64,000 bases of DNA, taken from NCBI RefSeq assembly GCF_024713975.1, contig NC_091107.1, forward strand, positions 18,219,501 through 18,283,500, given 5' to 3'. The DNA is from Paralichthys olivaceus. Its lineage: Eukaryota > Chordata > Actinopteri > Pleuronectiformes > Paralichthyidae. Below the pieces are notes generated by a model. It did not search any database. It was not told the origin of the DNA and saw only the letters and a program-made list of their open reading frames with translations. This document shows, one piece after another, positions 1 to 15,100 of this stretch. How positions within the stretch are numbered: position 1 is the stretch's first letter; each line of letters opens with the position of its first letter. A program made the translations under genes and the position numbers.

Positions 1-3000
1 TAATCGTAAAAAAGTTAAAATTAGAAAACATTTTTTTATGAAGTGCAAACATAGGTTAAAGATTCATACTGCAGTACAGGACAAACCATATTTTCTGAAA
101 GCTACCATATGAAAATGGCAGTTGTTTTTATGAGTCCACTTTATATGTGAACCTACAGACATCACCGTCCTCACTGTGCCGCGTCTGTTTCTCATCTCTC
201 AGTGAGCAGAGAAACATCACTAGCCTTGGAGCAGAACCTTCCTCTATTAAGGACTGTAGTATGAGGAACTGTGGAAAAATAAAAGCATGCCGACGACAGA
301 CAAGGGAAAAAATGAAAAAAAATAACTTGTGCATAAAAGGGGAGTGATAAGAGAGGTAGATTGGCGATAAGAGACAAAGACTGTACATGCAGAAACGGGC
401 CAAGACCAGAGAGATGAGGGCTGATGATAAAACACACCGAGCTGAAGGTGGCAAAACAGAGAGACGGAAAGGGAAAAAGGCTGAGATACAGAGAGCAGGA
501 GAAAGAGATTAAGGGCGAAGATGGAAGTGTATGTGTGTGCGTGTGTCTCATAGTTGCACCTGTGAGCAATCTTGGATTCGTCAGTGTGCTTCAACATCTC
601 TGAATGCTTCGCTTCCTCTAAATGGGCCAGATGAATATGTAATCTGTGCGCTTTCATCCTGATCCTTTATTTCCACCCTGGCCACTTGCTGCAGTCTGCA
701 CTGCTGCTGATCACAGTGGTATGAGAAGTGCACAGACACAATATGCTGCACACAAGCCACACAAAACAAGGTTGCACGGTCAAATCTCCCCCTGGAGCCA
801 AATCACTGAGCATGACGACAATCCAAAGACTTACTGGCATTTATGATGCCCATCACTATATACAATCCACCATGTATGGGATGCAATGAAGGGATGACGA
901 AAAGGGGGCCACTGTACGCGGCACTTAAAATTAGACTTTTATTGCATCAAGCACAAAACATCAATACTGACACAAATGACTCGACAATTACTTTTCCAAG
1001 TGTTCTGATATTTTGGCTTTTAAAATCAACTTACTTGTCAAGCCCGCACTTCGGAGAGACATAAAAAAATCTGCTTATTGGAATTTCAAGACTCTCCCAA
1101 CACACATGTAGTCACACTCCAGAAAGTGTTCAGTGAGATCCTTCTCAATTCATCTCCTGTTCCAGATGTCGGTCATTTATTTTAGAGGACAGTGAGACAA
1201 GTCAACAGTGTTACAGGACATTTCAATAACAAAGGTTAAAAAAAGCCAATCTTTCCAACCAGGTGTCAGGTTTTTGGTCAATGCTGAGAAAAGGGCTGTC
1301 ATGTTTTAATCAGTTAACTACATCACCAATTTCAATTCAATAGGTGAATTCAGTTTTGTCCCATTAAGGCTGTTTTTGTCAAATCCTTTTTTGAAAACAT
1401 GATGTTAAAATTGTATTCCACCAAAATGTAACTGAAGAGGGGTGGAGGTTGTGCCTGGGCTTTAACAATACTGCTCAGAGAGCTCAGTGGCGCTCAACAA
1501 TACATGACATCACACATTACGTATAAACTGACCGTGATATTTAATATGGGAGTTCCAAGACATCACCTACATCCTGCCAAGCTATGGGACCCTGAGCTGA
1601 TGTCAGAGACGGTGTATGTATAATAGAGCATTTTGTAGCAACAGGGGTTTAAATGATAAGAGATGTTGGTGTTATGACTGTCAGCAGCATGTGCTGGGCC
1701 ATGATAAAGACTGAGGGGATAGTGGAACCCACAGGTGAAGGTAGAGTTTACACTGCTGTTTGATGTTGTCATGTTGTCCAGCATAAAGCCTGTACAAGCA
1801 GATAATATGGGCTAAGGAAAAAAAGCAAAACAACACAGACAAAATATCGAAGAGCCAATGACTTTAAAGGAATTGTTAAAATATTTTAATAGAGGTTTAC
1901 TTTCACTTCAACGGTCAACTAGTCTCGTCTAATGTAACGCCCCGTCTTTCGAGCATTTGGTTTCCATGGATTCCCATCTAAGCAGATTAGGAGAGCCGTC
2001 TTGTTTTTGTGGAGACATGGCAAGCTGTCTGCTGTCCATCACTCCACATCATGCACATCCAATGTGCTGGCCTCTGCCTCCTCCTCCTCCTGTTACAATC
2101 TGAGGCCAAAGACGGGCGCCATGCCAAATACACCAGATAGTTTTATCCACAGCTGCAAGCAGGCGGCCAGCCCAAATAACAATGAAGTCCACTCATTAAA
2201 GCTAACCCGACTCACACAAAGACACGCAGGGAGCGAGCAGTTAATGGAAAATTGATTCAAAAACACTAAACATCTGATAAAGAAAAACAATGTTAAACTA
2301 ATTGAGGAAGTCATGAAGTCTTCAAACAGCGACCTTGTTTCTGCAATAGATAAAAGTCAGTAACACAGCTTGTGATAGACAAGACATAAGAATTGACATG
2401 AGCTGATATCAGATGAAAAAGATATCTGGTTTTGTATCCTCGGGCTATGCAGAGCATGCCTCCCATGCGCGGCACTGAAACCAATCTCTCCACTCATAAA
2501 CACCACCTCTACTGTCTGCAGAGTGATATCAGTCTTCAATAAGCTGTCGTATTGCCATGCATGATGTAATTAAAGCAAATACATACATTAAAACAAAACA
2601 GCTATTGTGTTACCAGGTATTAACCTAAACAAGCAACTCTATATTTTAACACCTTGTAAACAAACAATGAACTGTTTTATTTTATTTTCATGTGGACTGT
2701 AACACTCAGTACTAAATATTCTGTATAAATACAATGATAACTTTGGGACACATGCCTTTTGTAGATGTGTGTGGAAATCCATCAAAGGTAGCAGAAATTG
2801 GCAACCATAATAAACAGGATTTTTCATATTCAATTCATTAAAGCTAGGGTTGGTAATCCTGGAAAAGCTAGGCAGAGCCGGCAACACAAAATATGCAATC
2901 GCTGCATCCCACCCCCTCCTATTGGCCTTCTCGTCAAAGCTGCACCCCCAAAACAAATGAATGTCAACTTTTCCATGACTTACTCGCCAACTTCTGGCTA

Positions 3001-4708
3001 TCATCTCTGCTTTAATGGTGTATGACTCTCTGGTTTGGTGCACACAGGACGGCAGGTCGGTTAGTGACAGGTTTGCCAGCCAATCGTTTATGTTCAGTCC
3101 AACTTTATTTGTTGATGGCTATCGGGACATGAAGAGGATTTCGCCGAATGCGACAGACAGAGTTGCAGTACCTTACCAACTATGAGATTTAAGACCGTGT
3201 GAAGCAGACTAGGTGAACTGCTAATGTCAGCATGCTAGTATGCTCACAGTTGCAAAGCTAACAAAACAATGTGTACAAGTGTAGATTTCCCATGTTCACT
3301 ATTGTTTATTTAACATTAGAAAATAAGCACTGAACATAAATTTGAGCAGAAGCTGATGGAAATGCTGTTAGTTATATTTAAGCATTTAGCCTTGCTTCTA
3401 GCATAGCAATAAAAGCAAAATAAAAACAAATTACAAAGCATACGGCTGCTTTTTCTATGTGGTTGAGGTTGATGCTGTCAGACTGAAAATGAGAGTGAAC
3501 AACATGGTTAACATCAGCTGTAATTATATTTCATTTTCTGTAGCCTGTTATTCTCCACAGTAACATTCCTCCAAATTGTGTTTGATTAGCCGCAGCTTCA
3601 AAACACTTGTCTTACTGTAAGAGAAAGCGACTGTAACTGTAACATATGAGCTGGCCACAAAACCCTTTATTTATTCCGAGGGGTCCCACCAACAGCCTGT
3701 TTTCTCCAGGAGACTGAAACATTAAAGGCTGCTGTCTTCTATTTCTGTCATGTGGTCAACTTTTACAGAATTGTACTCTGGCGACCATGGACCTTCAGAT
3801 CTGTGTGCAATATATGCAGTATGAGTGAAGGGGAGAGTTCATGCAACAGTGCCATGCTGGGATTGCAGCTAGCATGTAGCATAAGTTTCTCACCACATCC
3901 TTCGTTAGCAGTGGGGACATAGTTTGGTGCTGTGCCGACGTAACCTGAAGCCTGCTGGTAAAGGCATTTCATGCTTTCACACGGGCCTGGGCCGAGGGTG
4001 TGCGTGTGTGTGTTGGGGGGGAATCGAACATAGAGACGACCATCTAACAGAGGCCTGGGCAGGCCGGTAGAGGGCGGGGAGCAGCTGGCTTTTCATTGAC
4101 AGGATTTGAGAGCTGGCAGTTAAGATTTCCCTCCAAAGAGAGGTGGGGGGCAGTGGTGGCAGGGGGCATTGACATTGTTCCAACAGGAGAGCCTACTGTG
4201 CTTGGAAAAAAATATAAGTATGTGCCAGGGAATGGAGTTGACTGGATGAGTGGTGGGTGTTTCGTATTGTTAGGAAAGGGGAGATGATTGATGCTGCCTC
4301 TTTGGAGAGCAGAGTTACTAGGGGAACTAAGGCTATAACCACAAGGACAGTGCATGCTATTTATTTCTTGAGAGAAACAAAGACTAAATATTATTTGTGA
4401 GCAATGCTAACTGTGCCAAAGCTGCAAATCACAGAACCAAGACTCTAATCTGCAGCGTTATGCCAACATCGCACTGCCCAACCCACAATAAAGACTGGAC
4501 TATGTAGACTAGAGTCATGTTAGCAAAGCTGACTGTGAAATTACATGACATGACCCAGTAAGCAATGGCAGGATATGCATGGTCTTACAACACAAATGCA
4601 CACACCAGATGATTAATTAACAAAAAAGTTGTAATAAATGATTATGGGGTGTGTCATATCAAATGTATCATGAACTTCTGAATCCACATGCTCCACATTG
4701 TCAATGAT
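1..4708. other. No gene recognised; probable rnf43 intron 1
   Basis: No stretch here reads as a conserved exon on either strand, and open frames are short and of random composition. Short GT-rich tracts lie near 529-545 and 4001-4016. The block at about 2836-2990 (starting 'aaagctagggttggtaat') looks like a diverged fish interspersed repeat, recognised only by its general look. Because the first coding exon of rnf43 at 26144-26365 is read leftward, this DNA is most simply intronic, but no second exon was located to prove it. Confidence 0.4.
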
Positions 4709-4750
4709 ATCAGAATCAGAAATACTTTAATAATCCCTGTAGGGAAATTC
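4709..4750 (+). repeat. Teleost LINE 3'-tail-like fragment
   Basis: The segment 'cagaaatactttaataatcc' followed by 'ctgtagggaaattc' matches the common teleost interspersed tail that places 'tttattaatccc' before 'gggaaattc'. These ends are usually 5'-truncated non-LTR retrotransposon copies. A second copy in reverse orientation is at 58449-58487. The family assignment is from memory of the motif, not a database search. Confidence 0.55.
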
Positions 4751-7700
4751 AAAAAATAAGTCTGGTGCCGGAGTGCAGACATACAGCACATGTGCTACCT
4801 TATGGTCTTTTCACCTGCAAGTAACGAGCCTCAAAAGGAGAGCATAACATGTAGAAGGTTCACAGTATTGCCTTGTTTACGTCATATTGTTGAGACAACC
4901 CAGTAGAAACTGTTCCAGTAATGAAAAAAATGAGAGCCCTCAGCAGCTGCCTCTATGACACAATGGCAGGAACTGAACCCCAGAAATTGATTAATTACAA
5001 ATTGAATTTGTCTATTCAGGTATGCCTCCATTAACTCCATTCATTATTTCACAATAGAATTACTGAATAAATATTTTCTTTTCAAAAATAGATAGAAAAT
5101 ATAAGCAATCTAATAAGAAATGACAGTGCTTATACAATAATCTCAAAAACACACGCACAACAACCCTTCAGTCCATTCATGTGCTGCATGTTGACGGATT
5201 CAGTATCGAGTGGACTACATATTTTGACACCCCATGGAATGATTCCATCTTGTTATTTTTAGCAGTGAGCGCAACACATCCATCATCCAGCAGGATGGTG
5301 CCGTTTGTCCCTGTTCCTAGCACCCACAGCGCCCCAAGACCCAGCAACCTGCCCTGTCCTGTCACCCCCATAGAACTAGGCCACCCAGTGAAGACATCAA
5401 CATGCTGATTGTTGGACTCCAGAACATTTACCTCATCTTTTACCCCCACCCCCATCCTCTGCGCACCAGCCAGTTGGTTCCCACACTCCCCCTCTGTAGC
5501 AGGCATCACTGCTCCCCAACCTTACCCCCACAAAGGGGCCAATGAGCAGTGATGTCACTATGTAGAGGCTTGACGCTCATGCACGACTTCACATGCACAT
5601 GTTGTCACAAACATCTACATAGTCACATATGTGCACACACATCCACTCACCTACTACATCACTGCCACCATCCTCCTATCCCACAATTAGTTATTTTAAT
5701 CAACTTGAGGATAGAACAGAGTACTGCTTTTGATCCCTTAATTGTAAAATTGTATAGCTTTAATCTTAAAAAGTTCAAATTAGGAATTTCCAGTGTAAAG
5801 CGCACATTTACCATGCAAAGCAACAAAAGGTGGGTAGGAATTCAAACTCTAACACCTGACACAATGCCCTGCATCAGGTTGCGGACAATGATCAGGTGTT
5901 ATGTCACCTGGACCAGGCATTATAGATGCTTCCAGCTCGATTTAGCGAATCTTTACCAAGAATTGTCCACTGTTCCTCTATCCTCACATTCAGGCACACC
6001 ACTGCTCTTCTGGCTGCTTCATTGTTGCTTCAGCCCCCCCTCCGAGCTTTTCAAGCTTCTTGACAAAATAAAAGGCCTCTATGATCAAAAGACTCAGACA
6101 CAGGTTCCTACTGAAAAACCTGCCGCTATCAAAACGGTTTGTTTATTCTGCATCGCCATGACAATATCAGATAAGAGATCTAAAAATATAAGGGGCTTAG
6201 GAAGCGGGTAGACGATGACAGAGTAAAGCGTGCAGGTTACAATGAATCGGAATCACTGTGGTGGAGGAAACATGGGGAGATAAAATGGGAAAATGCCTGT
6301 TTCCATCGCTACTGGATAAAAACAGTGGCAACAACAACAACAACACAGGTGTGGGGTCAGCTCCTCAGTTAACTTTGCTATGAATTACCCTCTAAGAACT
6401 GAAGCTTCTGTACAACTTCAATTTATAGAATGTGATGAATAAATTTCACCTAAATACCATTATGCTGTGTATTATTCTCCCGCTGGAAAAACACACTCTG
6501 GCTATGTTTAAAAAAACTGATATGAAGAACCTTTTATCTATGTACATTAGATAAGCCACATGAATAACAGTAAGAAAAACCGAAACAAAGTTTCCGAGCC
6601 ATATCTTGAGTACAGTTATCAAAAGGCAGTTATACGCACAATAATGTAATAAATGATCAACAATTAATGCATTTAGTTTTATTAATTTATTTTTCAAAAC
6701 AGTCTATAGTTCAACAGGCCTAACTACTACATTTGGTTTGAAGACACATCAACTCCAGAGTGTTAGAGCAGCTAAAACAGAGAAGTTTGGAAATGCCGCT
6801 GGTCCCGTCTTTGTTTAAAAACTACAGGCTGTGTTTTAGTCTGGACGGGCAGAAACTGAGATGTTTGAAAATGATGAGGTAGACACTTACAACCTCTTGC
6901 TGATTAGGTTTTTTTTTTTTAACCCCCTTTCAGAAGAGAACAACCGACATTAGCCTTGGCTGCTAGCGTAGAACGCAACATGGATAATAAAATGGAAGCG
7001 TTGCTGACCCTGTTGTCTTTGCTTACAGCTGCTGTGCCGTTGAATTCTGCATTTTACAGGCATACAACTGCGTATACATGTAAGAGACAAACATGCGCAT
7101 TCCTTCCTGTGTACACCAGCACACCCATGCTGAGTGTATGTGAGTGCGCAATGTGATAGTTCAAGTGATAGGCATTTCCTGGCATGTTAGTGTGGATGGG
7201 AATTAAAACTGATACAGAGCCCAAATGCTCAGACAGAGATCTTTTTAGTTTGAAAACAGCATTTAACTTAGCAGTATGGATGTAAATTTCTCTCATGTGA
7301 GAAGTCAAAAGATACAAGCAGGGAAACGGGCAGATCAGAAAAGCAGGGCAATGTTTTTCCATCATACCAGGCCATAAAGTGTCCAAGAGTTAACCTAAGC
7401 AATAGGTGGGGTAGAAAAGGGGGGCTTGGAGTGGGCTGTCTAGTGGAACACACCCCTGCCCCTTGTGGCCAATGATCGCCAAAGAAAATGTCACCCTGAA
7501 AAATGATTGACAGGCCATAGCTTTGACTGTTGGTGAATGTTAAGGAGGGAACGAGTATTGCATAACCACACAGCTAGGCGAACATAACTCACAGCTATAG
7601 TTGCCTCCCATGTCTCCAATGCCTCCCATTCAGACCACAGCCATGCAATACTATACCTGCTAACAAGGCAGCCTGACATTCTGCCTCCAGTATTTACTTT

Positions 7701-9032
7701 CCACTGTATTTATGATCTCTTGTCTATTCTGGAACCAACCCGTGTTGTATTCCCTTTGATTTCCCTGCCACAATTCCTTCCGTTAAAAATGGTATTGCTT
7801 TTCTGTGTCAATGATTGCCCAGCTCTGAATCTGAACTTTTGAACCTTTTGAACAACTACTCTTATACGTCGTGGGGAGGTGAGGCACGGAGAGAGAGGGA
7901 TCTGGGTTGGGGGTTAACTTACGATTCGCACCATAAAGCTTCCTGAAAGGTTGGTCGGGCCGAACCATCAAGGATTCAACCTTTCACCTTCCCACACGGT
8001 AGATACACAAGAAACGGTTACATGTAGGTGTGTGTTTTTGTGAAACTGTGTTTGTGTGACACAGTGTGCATGAAAAGGCAATCCAGACATGTCTTTCTCC
8101 TCCTACAGAGCAGGTGTTTGTGCAAGCTGTCCCACGAGAGGCAGCCTGGCTACAGTGTTGTGAGATCGCTCCCACCTGTGAAGATCAAATATGAGACATT
8201 TATTATACAGGGGGGACTTATCTAGCGTGCCCTATCAGATGGGCTATGTAATGGAGAAGCCCTGGGCAGATCTACTTTCACTGCCCTGAAAGGCATGAGA
8301 GGTGACCCAAAAGAAAATCATTATGCCAGAAAACAAAGGTGTCGTAGGCGTGGAGGAGAAACCCTCTGAAGGGTACTGCCCTCTCTCCTGCCTGCTTGCC
8401 ATGCAGACTGGAAACACTGGGTCGCTGCAGGGCGTACTATGTCACTGTGTTAGTGTAGGGGAAGTGTCTGGGTGGTGTGTTTGAGATTTTACTAGTCACC
8501 AATTTTAAAGTTGTGCCTAATTAGACTGTTTAAAGCTGTGACTGAGTTCAGGGAGGTGGTGAGTGAGTAACTATATACTTTACACTTAATTACGTATTGG
8601 CAGCGGCTGACATTAAAACTGCGGAGTTGGGATTTAACCATACTGAGGCGTCTTTGTGCATATTCTATTATGAAGTCTTTAGTAATAACCAGCTGTAAAG
8701 TGCTGCCACTGTTTGTCCTCTGGGCACCAACCAGACACCAGTAAAATGACGTAGGCCTTCTCAGAGTCAAAGCTAGCATGCCACCAGCCCTACAGCAAAG
8801 GTCTCATGCAAGAAAAACTGACAGAGCTCTGCAACAAATGGGATTACTGCCAGACTAGTAGGTTATTTAACTGCAACACCTGTAAAATCTGTTTGTGATT
8901 TGTAATTTCCAGCTTTCAAACAAAGTGTATGATACAGCAGTTCTATTGTTTGTGCATGTTTACACATACACATTACAGCCAATTAAATAAGTTAGCCTTC
9001 CAGTTCTATACCATCCTAAATTTGGAGAATGA
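4751..9032. other. No gene recognised; probable rnf43 intron 1
   Basis: The only unusually long open frame is 5549-6211 on the plus strand (220 codons from a GTG). It has no recognisable domain, is rich in His/Cys/Leu as random AT-rich frames often are, and no splice or promoter context supports it. A short (CAA)n tract is at about 6331-6346. Nothing else is identifiable. Confidence 0.35.
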
Positions 9033-9150
9033 TATGCTGGTAACCTGTCCAGGGTGTACCCCGCCTCTCGCCCAATGTCAGCTACAGTTGGCCCCAGCTC
9101 CCCCTGTGACCATAAAAGGATAAGTGATGTAGATTATGGATGAATGGACA
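9033..9150 (+). repeat. Teleost LINE/SINE 3'-end fragment
   Basis: Contains 'acctgtccagggtgtacccc' followed by 'gcctctcgcccaatgtcagc', and ends in 'ggataagtgatgtagatta' plus a 'tggatgaatgg' tail. This is the widespread teleost repeat end with a GGAT-type tail. The upstream part of the same family appears at 29812-29935. The repeat clade (CR1/L2-like or a SINE derived from it) is uncertain. Confidence 0.7.
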
Positions 9151-12100
9151 ATTAAGAAAAATCAAGTGCAAGAAGCTACTGTCTCTGCTGCTTTGACAGG
9201 GAGAACAAGGCCAGGACTGCTAGGGAGAGGAAGTAAGGTTGGGAGAAGAGAGGGGAAGGGATGTTATCTCTTCGCATTAGCAGGCTCCAATGGAACAGAG
9301 TAGCACATGGCCCGAGGATATCTGACATTACCATTTTTAGACGGTCCACTACACACACAGACACACACACATAGTTCAAAGAGTTTTACATTTACACATC
9401 AATTATTGAAAGTATGTTTGCCATCAAAAGTACCATGTGTACAGACATATTCAGCCTCAAATGAGTAAGCACCTTGTCCAAGTATAATAAGGCAACCACC
9501 TGATCAAATAAGCAACATAATCCACTATTATAGACCCACATAGACACATACTGAGTGTCGTGCAGTGTTTATCTGGCTGCCGTCATCTTCTCTCGCCTAC
9601 ATTTGTTTAAAAATGAATATATCTGTGTACTTTCACTCTCAATGCAGTTTGATGCCATATTTTTGATGAACAATATTGCAGCTACATTTCCAACAAGGGG
9701 CATAGCAAATATATTGCATTGTTAACTTTTTTAAACTGAAACAATCTGTTCACTCCCAATGTGTTTTAGCTTCATATCAGAATGACCTCCATCCATATTA
9801 ACACACCTGAAAACAGCAATAACATGACTTTTCATGTATCAGTGTAAACAGGAAGCAGACTATTTATCTTTCTGCTACTCACAAATGGGGAACAGCAATG
9901 GTAAAAAGTAAGAGGGAATTCTTAGACAGACACTTTGCCTTCACACAGCCCGAGTTTTCAAACTAAAACGGGGCCAATGGTCTTCCAAAGAACTGTATTT
10001 TAGGGGCTTAAAAACTCAAAAGAGGTGATGAAAACTAAAACACAGCAGTGTGGATGTAACCTTAATCTGGTTGATGATATTTGGTTCAAATGCCTTACGA
10101 TATTTAATATTTAAAACCAAAATATGACACTTGTGACACAAGACAAGATAAGATGTACCTTAACTCATCCATCTGCATAGGAATTATTATTTGAACATTA
10201 AACACATTTTAAAGTGAAGGAAACAAAGCTGGACATGTAATTATCCCATTCAGGTCACAGCTATGTCGCATTTATTAAAAAACAAGACTTTCTGAATTCA
10301 CACAATTAAATTATCTTTTATGGCTCTCACGTTTCATCTAGTTTTCCTACCACTTCTGTATTATTGTCCCAAAAACTCTCCTTGTTTTCCTGCCTTCTGG
10401 TCGCTCCTCCCCAGCACACACACCTGTCCCTATTTACCTTCTTGGGGACAAGCAGTTTACACTGACCACTTGTCAGATTGCCTTCATGCTCATTGCCAAG
10501 CTCTCCAGACCTTTGTTTGCTTATCTACCTCATTCCTGTTCCTGTTTGCTTGCCTAACCATTCTGCCTGACACCCCTTTGTACCGTTGCCTGGTTTGTTT
10601 GCCTTATGAACATTGGTAAAGACTTCTTTTAACTGCCATCTTTGACCCTGGTGTGCTCTTGGGTCTTCTTGTGTTTCTTGGGATATATTATGAGTGCAGT
10701 TAGGTTTCTGTACATTAATTAATATCATTAATATCATGCAGTTATGGACACTGAAATTGGTTTCCCTTCATCCATTTATGATCACAACTGAAAGCATATG
10801 TTCTTGTCTTATAATATTTGATGGGAATTCCCTGGTGCAATTGTGTAATTCCTTCCTACTAAGATTGTTTTCTTGTGATCAGGACCTATATTTGTCTACA
10901 TTATTAAAGCAAATTCACAGCTGTGTTCAGTCAGATGGATGTATACCACTCACTCATTATTTGGTCATTTGTCTTCAATAACTGATCAAATTTGATTAAT
11001 TGATCAGTGGTGCTCTCTCCTGTCTACTTCCTCCATGGGAAAGACTCTTTCCACATCAACTGAGCAGTCAGACTGGATCTAGCCTACACATGAATTTCTC
11101 ATCTCGTGATAACAAGTTAATAAAGTCATGATCATCATAAGATATTAATGTTTAATTATCTTGAGATTGTTATACAATTGATTCTTTATCTCAGGATAAT
11201 GGGCTAATAGAATTAGCTAAATATGCACAAAAATGTAATTTGTTATCAGGATACATTAGATAATAAATACGTGATAAGAGTTTCATGATGATGAAAGCAG
11301 GTTCCAGTCATAAGGTGAGGCGATGCTTTTAAATTTTAGATCACAGATGGTGTCTTTATGCTGATATACTCGATAACTGGCAAATATGATCAGCTACATC
11401 CGCTCTCTGAATCTGTTAAGAACAGCAACCATAACAGCTTAAAAAACGTTCTATCCTGCTGTTATAAGATAGATGCATGTGTTTATGTTATGCAGTTTCT
11501 GACAATTTTTGTTCAATTTCTCAGCTGCAGATTTGACAAAAGGAACTTCTTGCAGCTATAATAAATAAGCAATCTACACTACACATCTGCTGGGTTAATG
11601 TCTTTTGAACAACTTTGTAACTTGCTTTTGAAAGGTGCTATGTAAAGAAAGTTATCAGTTGCACCATGGTGAACTGTATTAAATGTTGAGTTTCCAACAA
11701 GATAATGACGGATGTTGCTGTTATAAATCTGTATGTTAAATACATTGCTGGACTAAATTTAGAGTAGCAGTATGATTACAAATCAAAAGCTACTTTCAAT
11801 AATTCAAAACTATAGCAGGTCATTTAAAAACAACAAAAAAAATGCTCATGTTTTTGCTCTTTCAGTGTTTCATACTGTGACCACACCAAAGAAAATGAAT
11901 CCAAACATAAAAGGGTTTATAAAAACAAGTGTGAGTGGGTGAGGTACCTGCCAAGGACAGTTTAACCAACATGTGCATGTTCGAGCAAGGGAATAGGACA
12001 CGGAGGGAGAGAGTGAAAGAGAGAGAGAGAGAGAGAGAGAGAGACAAGAGGGAGGAGGGAGTGCTCAGATAGTGCTGCAGTGCTGGGATAGGTCTTGAAG

Positions 12101-15100
12101 CAGAAACTGTAGCTGTGGCCCTTTTGGAAGGACTCCAGGGCTTGTAGTGCAGGTCTCCTTTGATAATGGGCCACAGTATGTGTAAGAGTGTTGGGCTCCA
12201 GCCAAGGTACACAGCCCTTTTGCTAATAGTTAACAGAGTGGGCAAACAGTGGAAGTCAGCGGCATGGAGGTAGGTCAGGGAACTGCAGTCAACACAGTGT
12301 GTATAACTTACACCCCCTTCTCTTCTCTCTCTCTCTTTTTCTCCCTCTGACAGATCTCGGCTCAGTTCCTGACTCGTAGGTTTGAATTGACGCTTCATAA
12401 ACATGCTGTTGACTCATGCAGGATAAAATGTTGTAATGAGAACTCGACAGAACTGTCTTAATAAAATACTGCAGAATGAAAACGGTCCTACAGGGTGACA
12501 ACCCTAACATCTTCCAGAACCTGTTCATTTCTAAATGTCAGGTATTTCAAATCTATTCCTGGAATCCAGAAAATAATCATAACACTACAACATAGAATTC
12601 GTGATGTTTCTGTTATGATTTCTATGACAGTTTGAATTTGAAGGAAGGTTGATAAAAACTGTTTCAACTCCCATGTCAAGTGCTGTGAATACATATTTAA
12701 AAGTCACTAAATACACATTACATGCAATAAATTCACATAGCAAGCATCTGCAAACACGTTTGAAAAATGTAAAGGATGCATCGAAGGATTAATTGACACT
12801 ACAGTAACTGAGTACATGAGGATGGAGGCCCAATGCTTCAAATGAATGCATTCCTCAATACACAACTTTAACTACTGACACTGAGAAGTTATTGAAACAT
12901 TTTATTGAGCACTACAATTTTCCTCTCATGTTCTATGCTTTATTATTCACCGTGTTATATACATTCAAAGACTTGTACATTCACAAGACTTGTTGCATAT
13001 GCACGTTCTTAATTAATATAGTAAGCAGCAACTATTTTCTATGAAATGTGTGTAAGTGCATGTGTGTGCATGTTAGAGCTTGCAAGTCCATCCCCTTTAA
13101 AGCGTTGGCCCTCCCCATGTTTATAAATAAAAATGGTTCCAGCTCCAATTGGCAGTGATGTGCTTCTTGTCCGTAATGTGATGTTTTTCAGAGAATCCAA
13201 ACACTGTAAATAAACCTGTCACCTGGCCACCACGGTGCTGTTAAACGCCTTATATGTCTTTGGGCTACACACAGCACAAAACGACTATGCTAACAATATC
13301 AGCCATAATATCAAGCTGCTAGGTGCCATGCAGGCCCAGCTGAAGGTGTCCTGCGCTAACTCTCGCAGCCCTGAAACAAGTTAAAAAAACACGTTTACTG
13401 ACTGAAGAGGAGCACAACTTTAAATTTAGCAGTCTGCTGGATTGTTTTCTGATGGCTTTCTAGTACACAGGGTCACTTTATTCAGCTGTGATTCTGGCTG
13501 TGTCTTTAAGGGCCGCTTTCATTTGGCAGAGTTCATGATTGTTTTGTTGTTCCTTTTACCACAATGTTAGCCTATCCTGGTGATTCTTCATGGTCAGATT
13601 TACTCTAGTGGTGGAAGACATGCTACGTTTTTGTGTGTGTGTGTCTGTGTGAGTGTGAGTGTGCATGTGCCTCTTGCTTTTAAGTAGCCGTACAGTCCCA
13701 GACAGTCCAAGGACTCAAGAGCGGTAGACGTGTCATTACCCAATCCTCTGCCGAGCTGCTGCTCTAATCTCAGAGTGAGCAGACCAAACACCAAACCACA
13801 CACAGCTCTGCTTTAGTCTTTAGAGCTGGCTTTCAGGGCTGCGCTGGTGTAATGCTGTGCTAACCCTAACCTAGGGCACAGAACAAAGAGCAACACCACG
13901 CTCCACCCCACTTCCCCAGAGCAATCTTGGGGTTTAAATAGCAGGCTGTGAGGGAATGAGGCTTGGCAGCTCCAGTCACCAACAGACCATCTCAAAGTAG
14001 AAAAGGAGCCCATATAACTCCAAACAGTCCTAAAAACATACCATGTTAGCTGTCAAGTACTACTTTCTGTTTTGGAGTGGCTCCCACAAAGGAGGTTATC
14101 AGGTGAACGGCCCTCATGAGATGGCCCCGCTCTCTCAAACACAGACTGCCTTTTGATCCGCCCACCTGATTCCAGTCAACGGCTGCACACACACCAAGGG
14201 CAGCTGACATTGCTAGGATCTGTTTTTTACTTGGAGGCTGCAGGAAGCATAATGTTGGACTTAATGTAAACACATACGGCTTATGTAACCCAGATGTAGA
14301 TGATATTCCACTGCTGTATCACTTCCCAACGAAGTCCCGGTTTTGTGGTCAAGGCTATTTGAAGAGAATAATCAGAATGTATTTCAAGTGGAAAAGCAGA
14401 ACAGCATGCTGGCATGAAAACGCAAAGATAGTAATGCATTTTTTAAGTGACTTCAACAGTGAGATCATTTGTGTTTCTGTTGCTGACTAGTGTGAGCTGT
14501 TAGTGTTGGCTGCACCACACTCTAGAGTGTCAAACATAAGGGGAGTCAGTGACTGTGCAAGCCTCTCTCAGAACACCCTAAACAGCAGCATGTCACCATT
14601 CCTACTGGGTGCCAACATATTTACTTTGGATGACAGAGGGAGGTGCTGTGAGGGACTGCCTCTAATTAGGAACAGCCAGTCAGGGGTCATGGTCAGTTTG
14701 AAAGTGTCTCCTACATTTATGGTCCTTTACTGAGAATTGTTGGACAGCACAACCAAGGTCCTTCCAGAGTGGGTTTAGTTGTTTTTGGAAAGTGCAACAC
14801 GGTGAGGGCATGACTATGCTGAATCAGATATTCCACCTAGAGTAAAACTAACAAACTGCTGGTTGCAGAATTGTTGCCACATATTTAAAGAGTAGGTACT
14901 AATTCTTACTGACTTACCTTCCATGACCCGCATTCCTAGGACAGTTATGGGGTCTGTGTAATAGGTCTCTTCACTATCACAAGAGAATACAAACTGTAGT
15001 GTCCATTCAAGCATAGCTATTTGGTGATGCAGATGACAGTCCTTGAAACCAATTTGATGTTTGTACTTTATTTTTATCGAAGCAAATTAACTAGATGAAC

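Noticed and set aside
5549-6211. 220-codon plus-strand open frame
   Set aside because: Long for random DNA, but it starts at GTG, has no domain, signal or splice context, and its composition is that of non-coding AT-rich sequence. RNA reads would be needed to revive it.
11862-12404. 180-codon minus-strand frame
   Set aside because: Runs through an (AG)n microsatellite and has no conserved motif.
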